DNA from: Streptococcus constellatus subsp. constellatus
GTDB lineage: Bacteria > Bacillota > Bacilli > Lactobacillales > Streptococcaceae
Assembly (NCBI RefSeq): GCF_023167545.1
Contig: NZ_AP014647.1
Coordinates: 1,178,001-1,242,000, forward strand
Length of the DNA stretch: 64,000 nt
Direction: 5' to 3'
Position numbers and translations under genes: made by a program. The number at the start of each line of letters is the position of its first letter. Position 1 is the first letter of the stretch. Shown here one piece after another: positions 26,699 to 37,997 of this stretch. The notes below the pieces were generated by a model. The model did no database searches, was not told the origin of the DNA, and was given only the letters and a program-made list of their open reading frames with translations.

Positions 26699-28333
26699 CT
26701 AACGATTTTCTTTGTAGCATTTATCATGCACTAGATAACGGGCTATTTGCCCATTTTCTCTTTGTTCTCGTACATTCCATTGAGTGTCAGCAGTTATCTT
26801 TTTATTGCAAAGTGGACATTTATGTTCTTGCTTGTTCCACATATACAGGAGTGATTTCCTTCCTTTTAGTGACAAGAGCATTTTATAAGTCATTCTTTCT
26901 TCGAAGTACGATTTCCATTCTATATCAAATGGATTCGCTTCACTTTTTATTTTCTTGTGTCTGATGATTTTTGTATCAAACATAAATTTTAGTGGAAATA
27001 TATCTACTTTTCCATTCTTGATTGACTTTACTAAGAATGTCCAACGTCTAGTCTTATAGAAATGAAAATACTTATTAGCAATCCAACGTTTCCCTTTTTT
27101 AGGGTGTCGCCTTTTCGCCCATTGCCATAGCTTTTGGAAAATTTGGTTGTCTACTTTTTGAAATGTCTTTGATGAAGCTCCACATCTATAGTAGTTTGCC
27201 CAACCGATTATTTTAGGGTTTAACAGCCTTATTAGAGTTTCTTGTTTGCAAGACTTATTGCTATCGATTACATATCTAATGCTATCTAAGAACTTCTTTA
27301 CACTCTTTTTAGACGGCTGTGTAAGTAGTACACCTTTAAATTTCCTGATATTAAATCCAAGAAAATCAAATCCATCATCAATATGTGTAATTAAAGTCTT
27401 TTCTTCTGATAATTCTAATCCTCGCTCACTTAAAAACTCGACTAGCATTGGTTTGATGTCTTCCAATGTCGCTTTTGTTCTACCTGTGATTATGAAGTCA
27501 TCAGCATAACGCACCATATTAACCATTGGAGAGTATTTCTCATATTTTCGATTTACTCTCTTGTTTTTAGTAGCTAATAATTCACCAAGTCCATCTAATG
27601 TCATGTTAGCAAGTGTTGGTGAAATAATTCCACCTTGCATTGTTCCCTCATCAGTTGCGAACAATTCTCCTTTAAAGATAACTCCACATTTCAACCATTT
27701 CTTTAATATTTTGGTATCCATAGGAATATTATTGAGTAACCATTCATGACTAATGTGGTCAAAACAACCTTTTATATCGCCCTCTAATACCCATTTTGGA
27801 GAGTTTTGGCGACATAAGATTGTATGACATTGTTGTATTGCATCTTGTGGGCATCTTTCTTTCCTAAATCCATAAGAGTGAAAGTCTGCCGTCATTTCTG
27901 CAATTGGCTCAAGTGCTAATAGATATAGTGCTTGCATTGCTCTATCTTTCATTGTAGGTATCCCAAGCGGGCGTAATTTCCCATTCGCTTTTTTAATAAA
28001 TACTCTGCGTAAGGGCTGTGGCTTGTATCCTTTTCTTTTTAAACTTAAAATAGCCTCATACTTTGCTTTGTCCGTAGACCATAATACTTTGTCTACTCCT
28101 GCTGTTTTCTTACCTTCGTTAGTTGTCACTCTTTTTACTGCGATTGCTTTTGCAGCAAAAGAGTGTGTCAGTGTCCATTGCAAGGATTTTACCTTGCCGT
28201 GTCTACCTTCTTTTCTAGCCTTTACAATACGTTCTTGTAGTTTTTTAACCTGTGCTTCGCATTTTTTCCAGTCAATGGATTTCCATGCAAATTCACGGTC
28301 AGTAGTTGCACACGTCTTTTTATTAACGTTCAT
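26699..28333 (-). CDS. ltrA-like: group II intron-encoded reverse transcriptase/maturase
   Basis: A 544-residue intron-encoded protein encoded within the intron's domain IV. The RT core shows GYKPQPLRRVFIKKANGKLR, the SYGFRKERCPQDAI motif, TMQGGIISPTLANM and the catalytic YADD (VRYADDFIITG). The maturase X domain follows (RLLNPKIIGWANYYR). The C-terminus has a zinc-like CPLCNKK motif of an HNH-type endonuclease, but the expected His pair is not seen. The ATG follows AAAGGAGT; the earlier TTG lies in that ribosome site. The N-terminal layout resembles the chloroplast-like class. Confidence 0.95.
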   Translation of the reverse strand: MNVNKKTCATTDREFAWKSIDWKKCEAQVKKLQERIVKARKEGRHGKVKSLQWTLTHSFAAKAIAVKRVTTNEGKKTAGVDKVLWSTDKAKYEAILSLKRKGYKPQPLRRVFIKKANGKLRPLGIPTMKDRAMQALYLLALEPIAEMTADFHSYGFRKERCPQDAIQQCHTILCRQNSPKWVLEGDIKGCFDHISHEWLLNNIPMDTKILKKWLKCGVIFKGELFATDEGTMQGGIISPTLANMTLDGLGELLATKNKRVNRKYEKYSPMVNMVRYADDFIITGRTKATLEDIKPMLVEFLSERGLELSEEKTLITHIDDGFDFLGFNIRKFKGVLLTQPSKKSVKKFLDSIRYVIDSNKSCKQETLIRLLNPKIIGWANYYRCGASSKTFQKVDNQIFQKLWQWAKRRHPKKGKRWIANKYFHFYKTRRWTFLVKSIKNGKVDIFPLKFMFDTKIIRHKKIKSEANPFDIEWKSYFEERMTYKMLLSLKGRKSLLYMWNKQEHKCPLCNKKITADTQWNVREQRENGQIARYLVHDKCYKENR

Positions 28334-28947
28334 TTGCTTTACTCCTTTCAAAAATTCTATAAGCTTCTTGTAAAGAATTACCTTACGTAGAAGTCTGCAC
28401 CCTTTCGGGTTAGGGTAAATTTTGAACCCCTATTCATTTCATTACAAAATGACATTCGCTTTTTCTACAATCCTATACCTGCACCTCTATCGGTATTTCT
28501 TACGAAATACTTTCCTAAATTCTTAGGAGAGATACAGGCTTACCTTGTTCCACATAGATAACAAGAGTAGGTTAGGCTCTGTCTCATTCGCCGACGGTAC
28601 TTAATATCCGTGTAATCCTACCATGGAGAGAATTAACTGACCGCTTCCCATTTTGGGCTGGAGCCTATCAGCAACTTTGGCTCGTTGGACATTACGACGT
28701 TTAAATGACAGTTCACTTATATTAGCCATACTACTCAAGCCTAGCTCCCTAACCGCATTGTTGCTAGCAGATTCGCCTTAGCCTCATGGCTTCGACTTTA
28801 CCACTTTCGTGGAGGGCTACATTGTCATACCAGCTTCCAAACATTATCATTGCTGATAAAGCAGGTGGTATTAGGCTACCTCTAACGGAATAGAGGGTTT
28901 AATCTTCATTTAGTTAAACAATTATCTATGCGACTTTCAAGTCACAC

Positions 28948-31900
28948 CCATGGTACGTCTAAATCATGCATTGCAATTAGTTTATTTTGCACATTTGTAC
29001 CAGCACCCATCTTCTGTGTCGAACCCATTAAGATACGAACTTCGCCTTTTCTTACCTTTGCAAAGAGTTCATCTTTTTGCTTATCGGAATTCGCTTCATG
29101 GATAAAGGCGATTTCTTCTTTCGGTATTCCCATAGATACGAGCTTTTCTCTAATATCATCATAGATGTTAAATTCTCCATCTCCTTTTGGAGTAGACATA
29201 TCGGAAAAAAGTAGCTGTGTTGACCTGTTTTCTTTTGTCTTATCCCAAATAGCAAATACATTTTTCACGCATACATTGACCTTGCTATCAGGATTATCAG
29301 GAAGAAGTGGATTGATTAAACGCTGATCTAAGGCAAGTTTCTTACCATCGTTGGTAATCTTAAGCATATTATCAACATCTGGCTCTACAACCCTATTTCT
29401 GACATCATCTGCTCTTTCAGAGAGGCTCTTTAGAATTTCCTTTTGTTCCTCACTTGGCTCTGTCTTAATAACCTCGTAGTTAGCTTCAGGTGTAGGAAGA
29501 TTAAGCATATCTGCCGTCTGAATATCAGCAACTTCCTTAAACATAGACATAAGCTCAGGCAAGTTATAGAACTTTGAAAATCTCGTTTTCACCCTATATC
29601 CTGTACCTTCAGGCGATAATTCAAAGGAGGATTGTGTTTCTCCAAAAGTGGAAGCCCAAGAGTCAAAATGCTCCAGATTATTTTTCTTTAAGCTCTCATA
29701 CTGAAGATAACGCTGCATGGTATAAAGCTCGGTCATTGAGTTACTTACAGGCGTTCCTGTGGCAAAGACCACGCCTTTGCCGCCTGTCATTTCGTCCATA
29801 TATCTGCATTTCATAAACATATCGGAGGACTTAAAGGCTTCTGACTGCCCTATACCTGCAACATTTCTCATTTTGGTATAGAGATAAAGGTTTTTAAAGC
29901 CATGTGCTTCGTCAACAAAGAGCTTATCAACTCCCAGCTCCTCAAAGGTAATCACATCGTCTTTCTTAAAATCATCATTTAATTTTTCAAGCCTTGTTTC
30001 CAGTTTTTTCTTTGTCTTTTCAAGCTGTTTTACGGTAAAGTTCTGATTTCTATCATGCTTGTATTCTTCTACATAGTTTACGATTTCATCAATCTGATCT
30101 TGAATATGCTTTTCCTGATATTCCTTACTCATCGGGATTTTTTCAAACTGCGTATGTCCGATAACAACCGCATCATATTCCCCTGTGGCAATCTTACCAA
30201 TAAATCTCTTTCTGTTTTTCGGCTCAAAATCTTTCTTATCAGCCACCATAATGTTAGCCGATGGATATAGCTGCATAAACTCACGCCCGATTTGCCCTGT
30301 TAAATGATTTGGTACAACAAACAAGGACTTACTGCACATTCCAAGCCTTTTACTCTCCATTGCGGAAGCTACCATTTCAAAGGTCTTTCCACTTCCTACT
30401 ACATGGGCAAGCAAGGTATTTCCTCCATAAAGGCTTCTTGCTATGGCATTTCTTTGATGAGGTCTTAAGTCAATCTCTGTATTCATTCCCTCAAAAGAGA
30501 GATTGCTTCCGTCATATTCTCTGTTGCGGATTGAGTTAAAACGCTCATTATACAGTTTTACAAGACGGTTTCTTCTTTCCTGATCGTTAAATATCCAGTT
30601 CTTAAATTCTTCTTTTAATAACTCCTGCTTTTGTCCTGCAAGCATGGTTTCTTTTTTATTTAAGACAGAAGTTTTAGAGCCATCCGGATTTACAATCTGG
30701 TCAAATACCTTTGTTTCTTTTAGGTTTAAGGCATCTTCAATCAGCTTATAGGCATTAACTCTATTTGTACCAAAGGTCATTTCTGCAAGGTCATTTCCTC
30801 TGTCCTTGCTTTTTCCTTCTACATTCCATTCGCTTGTAAGGTTGGAAAATTTTACCTTAATATCCCATTTGGCATATCCCGGAGTTTTTAGCGTTTCAAA
30901 AATAAATTTCTCAATATCTTTAATAGGTATCCAAGTTGCACCAAGACGCACATTGATTTCACTTGCTTCCAATTCCTTTGGAAGAACTTTTGTAAGCTCT
31001 GTTTTTTGATATTCCAAACGGTTCATTTCATAGCTTATCAGCTCTTTTTCTTTGCCATTTTCTTCATAGCCAAGATGAGGAAGTTCTCTTTCCGTTTGTC
31101 TTAGCTTTGATAAGTAGCTGTCTACTATGACAATCTTATCCCTGATATTTCCACTCAAATATTCATCTTTTGTTACATAGCCATATTTATATGAATTACT
31201 GCCATTAGCACAGGCAAAAGGTAAATCGCCATCTTCTAAGTTAAAGGAAAGTGGTCTGTAAAAGTTTTGTTCTTCTCTGATGTTTAGATAGATTTCCCCT
31301 CGAAGCTCCTCAATTAAAGTTGGTCTGTCTTTTCCGGTAAGACTTCCCATATAGTCAAAGTCCACATATCCTTTTTCAGATACCGATAAAACAAGAGCTT
31401 CTAAAGAGGTATCCACATGGTCTATGATTTTGGCTTTTGTAATGGTTCTTTTGGAGAAAATATCTCCCTTTGCCTTGAAATTTTCTTCTTCATCAAGGAT
31501 TTCTATGGAGGAAACAAGCGGGAAGTTGCTATCCTCTTTTAAGGCTCTGGTATTGCTTAGGTTATTGACAAAGCCATGCTTTTTAGAAAAGTTGTCATAT
31601 ACTTCATTTAGTTTTTCCTGTGAAGCCTTGATTTCTTCTTCGTTAAAATCTTCTTTCTGCTTGTAAATCACATCTTTTAAGGCAGCATTCAGCTCAAGGT
31701 AATCCTTGATTTTTTCTTTATTCTTGTCTGATACTTCCTTTTTGATAAAAAGTGAGTTTTCTCTGTAATAGACTTCATCGTCAATCAAGGTATAAGAGAA
31801 GTTCTTTACATCATCGGTTGCAGGGATAGAAGTTATTTCATCATCAAGTAGCTCTATTTCTTCATACTTGGCTTCTTTTGAAATTCTTTCTCCTGCAATC

Positions 31901-34900
31901 TCGATACGCTCCTTTAATGAAGCCATGTTTATCTCTGTACCTAAATAAGCTATCGGCTCACAAGTGAGTGTTTTCCCAAACCTTCCGCTAACTTCACGCA
32001 TAGAACCAAGCACCTGCTCAGGATGATCGACAAAGTATTTGTTATATGAAAGTCCATTTTCATCTTCCGCAAGGTGTATCCAATCTTCATCTCGCTCTAA
32101 TACACTATCTCTTTTCTTTAAGAAGATAATATCCGAAGTTACTTCTGTGCCGGCAACACCCTTAAAGGTATCGTTTGGAAGTCTGATTGCTCCTATAAAT
32201 TCGGTTCTTGCTGCAAGATATCTTCTTACACTTTCGTCTTTTTTATCCATTGTTCCTGAAGATGTAATAAAGGCGATAACACCGCCGTTTCTTACCTTAT
32301 CAATGGACTTGGCAAAGAAATAATCGTGGATAAGAAAGTTATTACGATTGTATTCCCTGTCATTTACCTTATACTCTCCAAATGGAACATTTCCGATTGC
32401 TACATCGAAGAAGTTATTGGAAAATCCCGTTTCTTCAAGTCCCTTTACCTGTATATCACTTTCAGGGTATAGCAGCTTTCCAATACGACCGCTTACCGAA
32501 TCAAGCTCTACTCCATAAAACTTTGACTGATTCATTTCATCAGGTAAATTACCGATAAAGTTCCCGATACCCATTGACGGTTCAAGGATATTTCCCTGTT
32601 TAAATCCCATACCTGAAAGCGTCTTATATACGCCATCTATAACGGTTTTCGGTGTGTAAAAGCTCGTTAAGGTTGATTCTCTTGCAGCTTCATATTCTGA
32701 TGACGATAGATTTTCCTTTAAGAAGGCTCTTGCCTCTTTCCACTGTCCATCCTTACTTTCATCAAAGACATCAGCAAGTCCACCCCAACCAACATATTTC
32801 GCTAAAACTTCCTGAGCTGTAATATCAAGCTCTCGTTCTCCACTTTCCACCCTGTTGAGCATAGAGATTGCTTCAAGGTTATTGTTTAACCTCTCACTTG
32901 GAAATAACTTTGAAGGAAGCGTTTCTTCTGTAATCTTGAAATTGTGAGCCTGATTTTTCTTTATCTCTGCTTCCTCAAAAGTCTTTTCAGGTTTCGCATA
33001 AGTCAAATTTTCAAAGATTTTACCAATCTCACTTTCCTTACGATAAGGAATAACATCGGAGCCTGTAATCATGCCTCCAAGATATTCGGTATTATCCTTA
33101 ATCGTTACTGTCTTTAGGTTATTTCCCATATCATCAAATCTTGTGATGGTATAGTCTTTTCCCTTATATTTCACTTCATCACCTATGATAAAGTCAGGTC
33201 TTTCAAGACTTACTTGTCTTAATAAATCCTCATTATCAGTAAAGGCTACAATCGGTATTTGATGATTACCTTGCCTTGCAGGATCAAGCCACAAATCATT
33301 TCTTCCTGTGATTGGATTTTTGGAAATCTCTCTTACTTTGTACTCCTCATGATTAAAATAGACGGTATCATCTTCTTTAACTGCAAACTCATCTGAAGAT
33401 CTGTCCTCTTTTTCATTAAGCTCTACTTCTTCTTTTTCCTTTAGATAATCTAATAAGGTAGCCTGAAAAGGTTCTGCCTGTATGCTTTCTTCTACTTCTT
33501 CAGGTGCTTCAAGGTCTGCAATATTCTCCTCAAAGCTAAGTTCTCCGTTAAATACATTGTGAAGCTCCTGCTCATCCATCTGCTTTTTAAGCTCACTGTC
33601 TCTAAGTTCTCTAAAGGTCTTTGGAAAATCCTCTAAAATGAGCCTTTGTGCATTTAGTTCCTTTAGCTCTTCAAGATTAAAATATCCCCATTCAGGCTCT
33701 ATTCCAAGCACAAGTCCAAAAGCGTCTTTACTTTCCCTGTCATATTCCGTCATATACCAAGTCCAGTTACTTCTAAATGGAATGATATATGCTGCATGAA
33801 CCTGTTTATCCGCTAAAGCTACATCCTCTTGTGCATAAAGTTCAGGAACTTTCTCAAGCATTTCATCAGTCATTAGATTATATGGATCGCCTTTAGAGTA
33901 ATAACTTGGCTCTTTTTGTTCTTCTATCGCTGTCTTGCTTTCAATTTTATTCTCTTCAAGATAAATATTTTTAGAAAGCAGCTCATCTATATGCTTTGCT
34001 ACATTTGACCATGTAAGAAAAACATCGTTACAATGATTCTTCTGTAATTTCAGTCCCTTTGCATCATGCCATTCATCACTTCCCTTTGCTCCTGAAACAG
34101 CATGAGAACCTCCACCGATTCCATACTCATCTTTTAAGAAATTCGCTTTTTCCTGCAAGGTATGATTTTCTTTGAAAAACTTAATAATTCGCTCTTTTCC
34201 TCTATCAAAGCCGCTTCCTCTTGAAATCGTAGCAAGGACTTCATCTTCTGTAATAAAGCCTTGTACCTTTGGAGGTTCGATAAGGTTAGAAGTATATTCC
34301 TTTCTTGTAAGTTCAAGCTCCTGCAATTTTTGATAAAGGCTATCTACCTTGTGATAATGAAACCTTAGTACATCTCTATTTTCTTTGTATCCTGCTAAAA
34401 AACGGCTGTACTCGGAAATAACATTTTTTAGATAGTCAGGATTTTTAAGAGCTTCCGATAACTGTCTTGTTTCTTTAGGAAACTCACCTCCTCTTTCCAT
34501 AAAGTCAAAATATCCCTGTGCTTTCCCTTCTTCACTTAAATCGTGATATAAATACCATAAGGATTCTGAAACTCTATCTCTTTCATAGTCATGTGCTTCC
34601 AAAAGCTCTACATTTGTGGCAAACTCTCCATTTTCCAAAAGCTCATTGATTCTTCTTACAGCATCACTCCAGCTTAAAATTTGCGTCATATCTTCTCTTG
34701 CAGAAGTTCCATAAGCTAAATGAATACCTTTATCCGAATACCAGGAAGATACTTCTGCTCCATTAAGAAATAAACCGTTTCCGCCTCTAAAGGTATCTTT
34801 AAGGTATTCTCCTAATTCTTCTACTGTTTTCCCTTTGGAAAATTCAGCAATGATAGGAAGTCTTTCGCCCTCATGGTTTCCACCGTTTACAAGAATACTG

Positions 34901-36201
34901 TCAATATCATTTTGTGTAAGAGGTATTGTAAGTTTAATCTGTCCTGATCTGTTTTCGGGTAAAGAAAAAGAAGCCTTGTCAGCTTCTCTTATCTCTTTAT
35001 CCGTATTTTCTTTTAGATTTCCACTATTTCCTTGATTGTCATCTCTTTGAGGGCTGAAATCATCGCTTTGTACTGCGGATGGCTCTCGTCCTCTATCTCC
35101 CAAGCTGCCATCAGTTTCGGCTTCTCTGCTCTCATAAATTCTATTGCTTGTTTCTGCGTATCCATCAGATGCCCTATCAGTTTCTTCTCCTTGTATAGAT
35201 CCACTAACATCTCGAAGTTGCTCTGCTCCTCGCTGTTTGAAAGATAATCCAGTCTCATCACTGCGTATGTCGGATTCGGATATTCCCTCATAAAGTCCAT
35301 CTCTTCCTCCAACTGATTCAGTGTATTCTCTTTGATTTTCTCTATTATCTCGTCCGTACTCTCCATTTCGGAAAATTCGCTCGTTTTCACTAATTCTTTC
35401 CTGATCATCTCGTCGAAGTACATTTTCTTCTACCTCCTCTAATTTTTCTTTTATTTTATTATATCCTGCTTCTTTACCTCTTAAAACTTCTTTTTGAAGC
35501 TCTAATTCTTTGCTTTTTTGAATGGTTGCATCAATGACTGTTCCGCTAATATCCGATACAGTTTCTCCAAGGCTCATAAGAGAAATGCTGTCAAGCATTG
35601 CAAAGTTTTCCTTTAACAGCTCCTTATCCATTGGATAGTCTAACTTAAATCTTGAAGCTACTGCATAACTTACCGAGTCCCTTGCAAACTTGGTAAAGGA
35701 TATTCTGTCCTCATCAGATATTCTAAGTTCATTCATCAAGCTATCTATTTTTTCATCTCCGTAAAGCCTACTTAAAGAAAAGATATTTTCTAAGGTGCTT
35801 TCACTTTCTTCATAGCCTTCAGCTTTTATCATTTCTTTTAATACATCTCTATGAGCTTCTTTATCAAATCTCCAAAGATTTACCTCATTGACATCTCTGT
35901 TTTTGGAAACTGTCTGACTAATATCAAAGATATAGTCCACCTTTTTGTATGTGCCATAGTCCTCTAAAATGGGAATACCCTTTTGACCTCGCATGACAGT
36001 TCGGTTAAAGTGTTCTCTCCAGTAGTCAAACTTGGCACAAGCTGTCGCTTCAGGATTTTTATCATAAATACTTAACTGACTTCTAAAATCGTACTTCTGA
36101 TTGTTCCCGACAACTTTTAAGAGCTTCAGATACTCTGCTTCACTCTGCAGAACATCTTGTTTTATCAGCTCCAAAATGTTATGAAAATCATTTATTCGCA
36201 T
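28948..36201 (-). CDS. giant ArdC-like/N6-methylase/SNF2 helicase, exon 1 (2418 residues)
   Basis: First exon of the largest ICE gene. The N-terminus (1-110) resembles the ArdC/LtrC-like antirestriction domain ([19 protein letters not shown]). The middle has repeated YodL/DUF-type segments and an acidic linker. Residues about 1130-1300 are an adenine-N6 methylase, with the SAM motif [13 protein letters not shown] and a catalytic tetrad variant NVPF. Residues about 1900-2418 are an SNF2 helicase: motif [16 protein letters not shown] box [24 protein letters not shown] and motif [19 protein letters not shown] precedes the ATG. Such proteins are typical of large Firmicute conjugative elements, probably for protecting or processing incoming DNA. 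Confidence 0.93.
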
Positions 36202-36231
36202 GTTTACCTCCTTCTTTTTTTACAAACAAAA

Positions 36232-36261
36232 AAGGCGGTTAGATTTTACTCTAATCACCTT
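36232..36261 (-). terminator. hairpin between the Schlafen-like regulator and the helicase gene
   Basis: On the minus strand AAGGTGATTAGA pairs with TCTAACCGCCTT (two mismatches or wobble pairs) and is followed by TTTGTTTG. It lies 30 bp before the helicase start and could give partial termination. Confidence 0.6.
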
Positions 36262-36287
36262 TAAATTCTGTGTGCTACAACTTACTG

Positions 36288-37715
36288 CTATTCATTCAGT
36301 TCCCAATGACCATTACTTCCACTTCCTACATATTGTAGATTATCCATTTCTTTAATGGTTCTTTCTATAGTCTTTACACTAACTCCAGCTTCATCTGCAA
36401 TTGCTTTTCTTGTAATCTTGTTGTTTCCTCTTATTTTTTCTTTTATAAACTCTGCAAGAGCTATCTTATCGTGAGCGACATCCTGAGCGACACTGTGAGC
36501 GACATCCTGAGCGACACCGCTTCCTCCAACTTTTTGAGTCGCTATTTTCTTCAAAGGAATAATCGTTCTAAATATATCTCCCTCCTCAAACAGAGGATCA
36601 ACACCTGAATATAGCCTTGTATATTTATAGGTGTTTCTCATACCTGAACCAAGCTCATCAGCAAGTCCTATTTCTCTAAATACTTTTGAAATAGCCGGAT
36701 TTTTAGGAAAAGGTTCAAACTTTTGTAAATCCAATGCTCCCATGCCATGAGCTAAGTTACTGTTTTCAATCATAATCTTCTCATCGTCAATAATCATTTT
36801 TGCAGGGAAACCACTTGAATAATCTCTGTGAGCCAATGTATTAGAAACAATTTCTCTAAGTATTCTATCCCTTGCATTGACATTTACAATTCCGTCTAAG
36901 ACAAATAAGTCATTCAAATGCTTCTGTCCAAACGCAATAAGCCTATCGTAGCTATCAATCAGATTTGTTATGACAACATCTCTATCGTCATACCTATCCT
37001 TGTTTTCAACTCTAAATATTGCATCAGTTTTATGCTGTGGGAGAACTGACATAATAGAGTTGTCTTTTCCAAATAACAAAATTGCCGCTAATGTAATGCC
37101 CTCATGCTTTGTTTCAGGATCTGTCAGAATGAGATTTGCACTTCGGAGCAGTTCCTCATAACTCATATTTTCCCAGACATGATTTTTATTTCTTGCTACT
37201 GCCATTCTCTTGGCTTTATCAATAACATCAGTATCAAGAAATTCTATATCGAGGTTTGGATACACCTTATTCACAAAATAGCTTCCCTGTTTCCTCGCAT
37301 ATAGCTTATAAACAAGTTCTGCATGGTCTGTGATATTGATGTCTCCTTCATAAGACCTGTCCCATATTCTTCCGTTATGCCTGCATACCTGATAACCTTC
37401 AGGTACTCGGATATAAATCACTTTTTTACTGTCAAGCTCAAATACTTCCGGTAATAAATAAAGTGGTGGGTACATCTTCTGCGAATTGTTGATAGATGTT
37501 GTAAATTCTTTAATAATCTTGTCAACTTTATCTTCACTAACACCAACAATATCTCTTTTATCATTTACACCAAGTAAAATATGTCCTCCATTTCTATTGT
37601 TGAAAGAGCATACTGTATCAAAGACATCTTTGGTTAGAGCATTCCTCGATTCTTTAAATTCAACATCTATCTTTTCTCCATTTTGAATTAACTTTTTTAT
37701 TTCATCTATAGTCAT
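36288..37715 (-). CDS. Schlafen/AlbA_2-domain putative transcriptional regulator
   Basis: 475 residues. The N-terminal part (about 5-130) is an AlbA_2/AAA_4 domain (EKIDVEFKESRNAL, then FNNRNGGHILLGVND). It is followed by the ATP-binding regulator core (NTLAHRDYSSGFPAKMII, with the ELGSGMRN signature). Near residue 420 is a short repeat (VAQDVAHSVAQDVAHD), and the C-terminus has a winged helix (RKAIADEAGVSVKTIERTI). The ATG chosen follows GGTGG; a longer frame of 14 more codons would overlap the AbrB stop. With the AbrB-like gene 20 bp upstream it forms a small regulatory module. Confidence 0.85.
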   Translation of the reverse strand: MTIDEIKKLIQNGEKIDVEFKESRNALTKDVFDTVCSFNNRNGGHILLGVNDKRDIVGVSEDKVDKIIKEFTTSINNSQKMYPPLYLLPEVFELDSKKVIYIRVPEGYQVCRHNGRIWDRSYEGDINITDHAELVYKLYARKQGSYFVNKVYPNLDIEFLDTDVIDKAKRMAVARNKNHVWENMSYEELLRSANLILTDPETKHEGITLAAILLFGKDNSIMSVLPQHKTDAIFRVENKDRYDDRDVVITNLIDSYDRLIAFGQKHLNDLFVLDGIVNVNARDRILREIVSNTLAHRDYSSGFPAKMIIDDEKIMIENSNLAHGMGALDLQKFEPFPKNPAISKVFREIGLADELGSGMRNTYKYTRLYSGVDPLFEEGDIFRTIIPLKKIATQKVGGSGVAQDVAHSVAQDVAHDKIALAEFIKEKIRGNNKITRKAIADEAGVSVKTIERTIKEMDNLQYVGSGSNGHWELNE

Positions 37716-37734
37716 CTTTGTTGTTTCACCACCT

Positions 37735-37914
37735 TTATTTATCAATGTTTTCTTCAATAAAAGTCTTGGAGTTTTGAATTTGCACTTTATCTTTATTGAC
37801 TACAAAAGTAACATAATCTCCATTTTGTAAGTCCAAAAGTTCTCTTATCCTTTTTGGAATAGTAACCTGCCCTTTTGACATAACTTTTGCAGTATCCATA
37901 AATGTATCTTTCAT
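37735..37914 (-). CDS. AbrB/MazE-family DNA-binding protein
   Basis: 59 residues with the SpoVT-AbrB swapped-hairpin domain (MSKGQVTIPKRIRELLDLQN, then DYVTFVV). The ATG follows AAAGGAAA. It lies directly upstream of the Schlafen-like gene. It could be a transition-state-type repressor of the element, or the antitoxin-like half of a pair; no toxin-like partner is seen beside it. Confidence 0.85.
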   Translation of the reverse strand: MKDTFMDTAKVMSKGQVTIPKRIRELLDLQNGDYVTFVVNKDKVQIQNSKTFIEENIDK

Positions 37915-37949
37915 ACCTGTTTCCTTTCTCCCTACTTTTCCTACAAAAG

Positions 37950-37973
37950 ATTATATCATTTTTAGGGCATTTT
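37950..37973 (-). promoter_or_regulatory. promoter of the AbrB-Schlafen module
   Basis: An extended -10, TGATATAAT, lies 36 bp before the AbrB start. The -35 is weak (TGGAAA about 17 bp upstream). It sits immediately after the topoisomerase stop, so the regulators can be expressed separately from the transfer operon. Confidence 0.55.
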
Positions 37974-37997
37974 TTCCACCTTGAAATTAGTGGCATC

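Larger units (their letters stand above)
26581..28947 (-). mobile_element. group II intron with reverse transcriptase, inserted in the helicase gene
   Basis: The 2367-bp intron starts GTGTG directly after a TGG codon and ends CTACTCGAC before AGA, restoring ...DVPW-RPADLEQ... in frame. Domain V (26622..26655) is GAGCCGTGTGAGG-GGAAAC-TCTCATGCACGGTTC, close to the group II consensus. A domain VI hairpin with a candidate branch-point A follows. CCATGGTA at 28620..28627 (read on the minus strand) can pair as EBS1 with the last eight exon bases TACCATGG. The 590 bp before the reverse transcriptase gene are ribozyme domain I-III and hold no other gene. Confidence 0.95.

Noticed and set aside
35013..35423. 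136-codon minus-strand frame with acidic, protein-like composition inside helicase exon 1
   Set aside because: It overlaps the acidic low-complexity linker of the giant helicase in another frame; the main frame is continuous across it, so a nested gene is not supported.
36473..36525. Possible CRISPR-like repeat
   Set aside because: The units are short, contiguous and coding; there are no spacers.
37793..37996. 67-codon minus-strand frame upstream of the Schlafen-like gene
   Set aside because: It is the shifted frame of the AbrB-like gene, which is clearly recognisable in the other frame.
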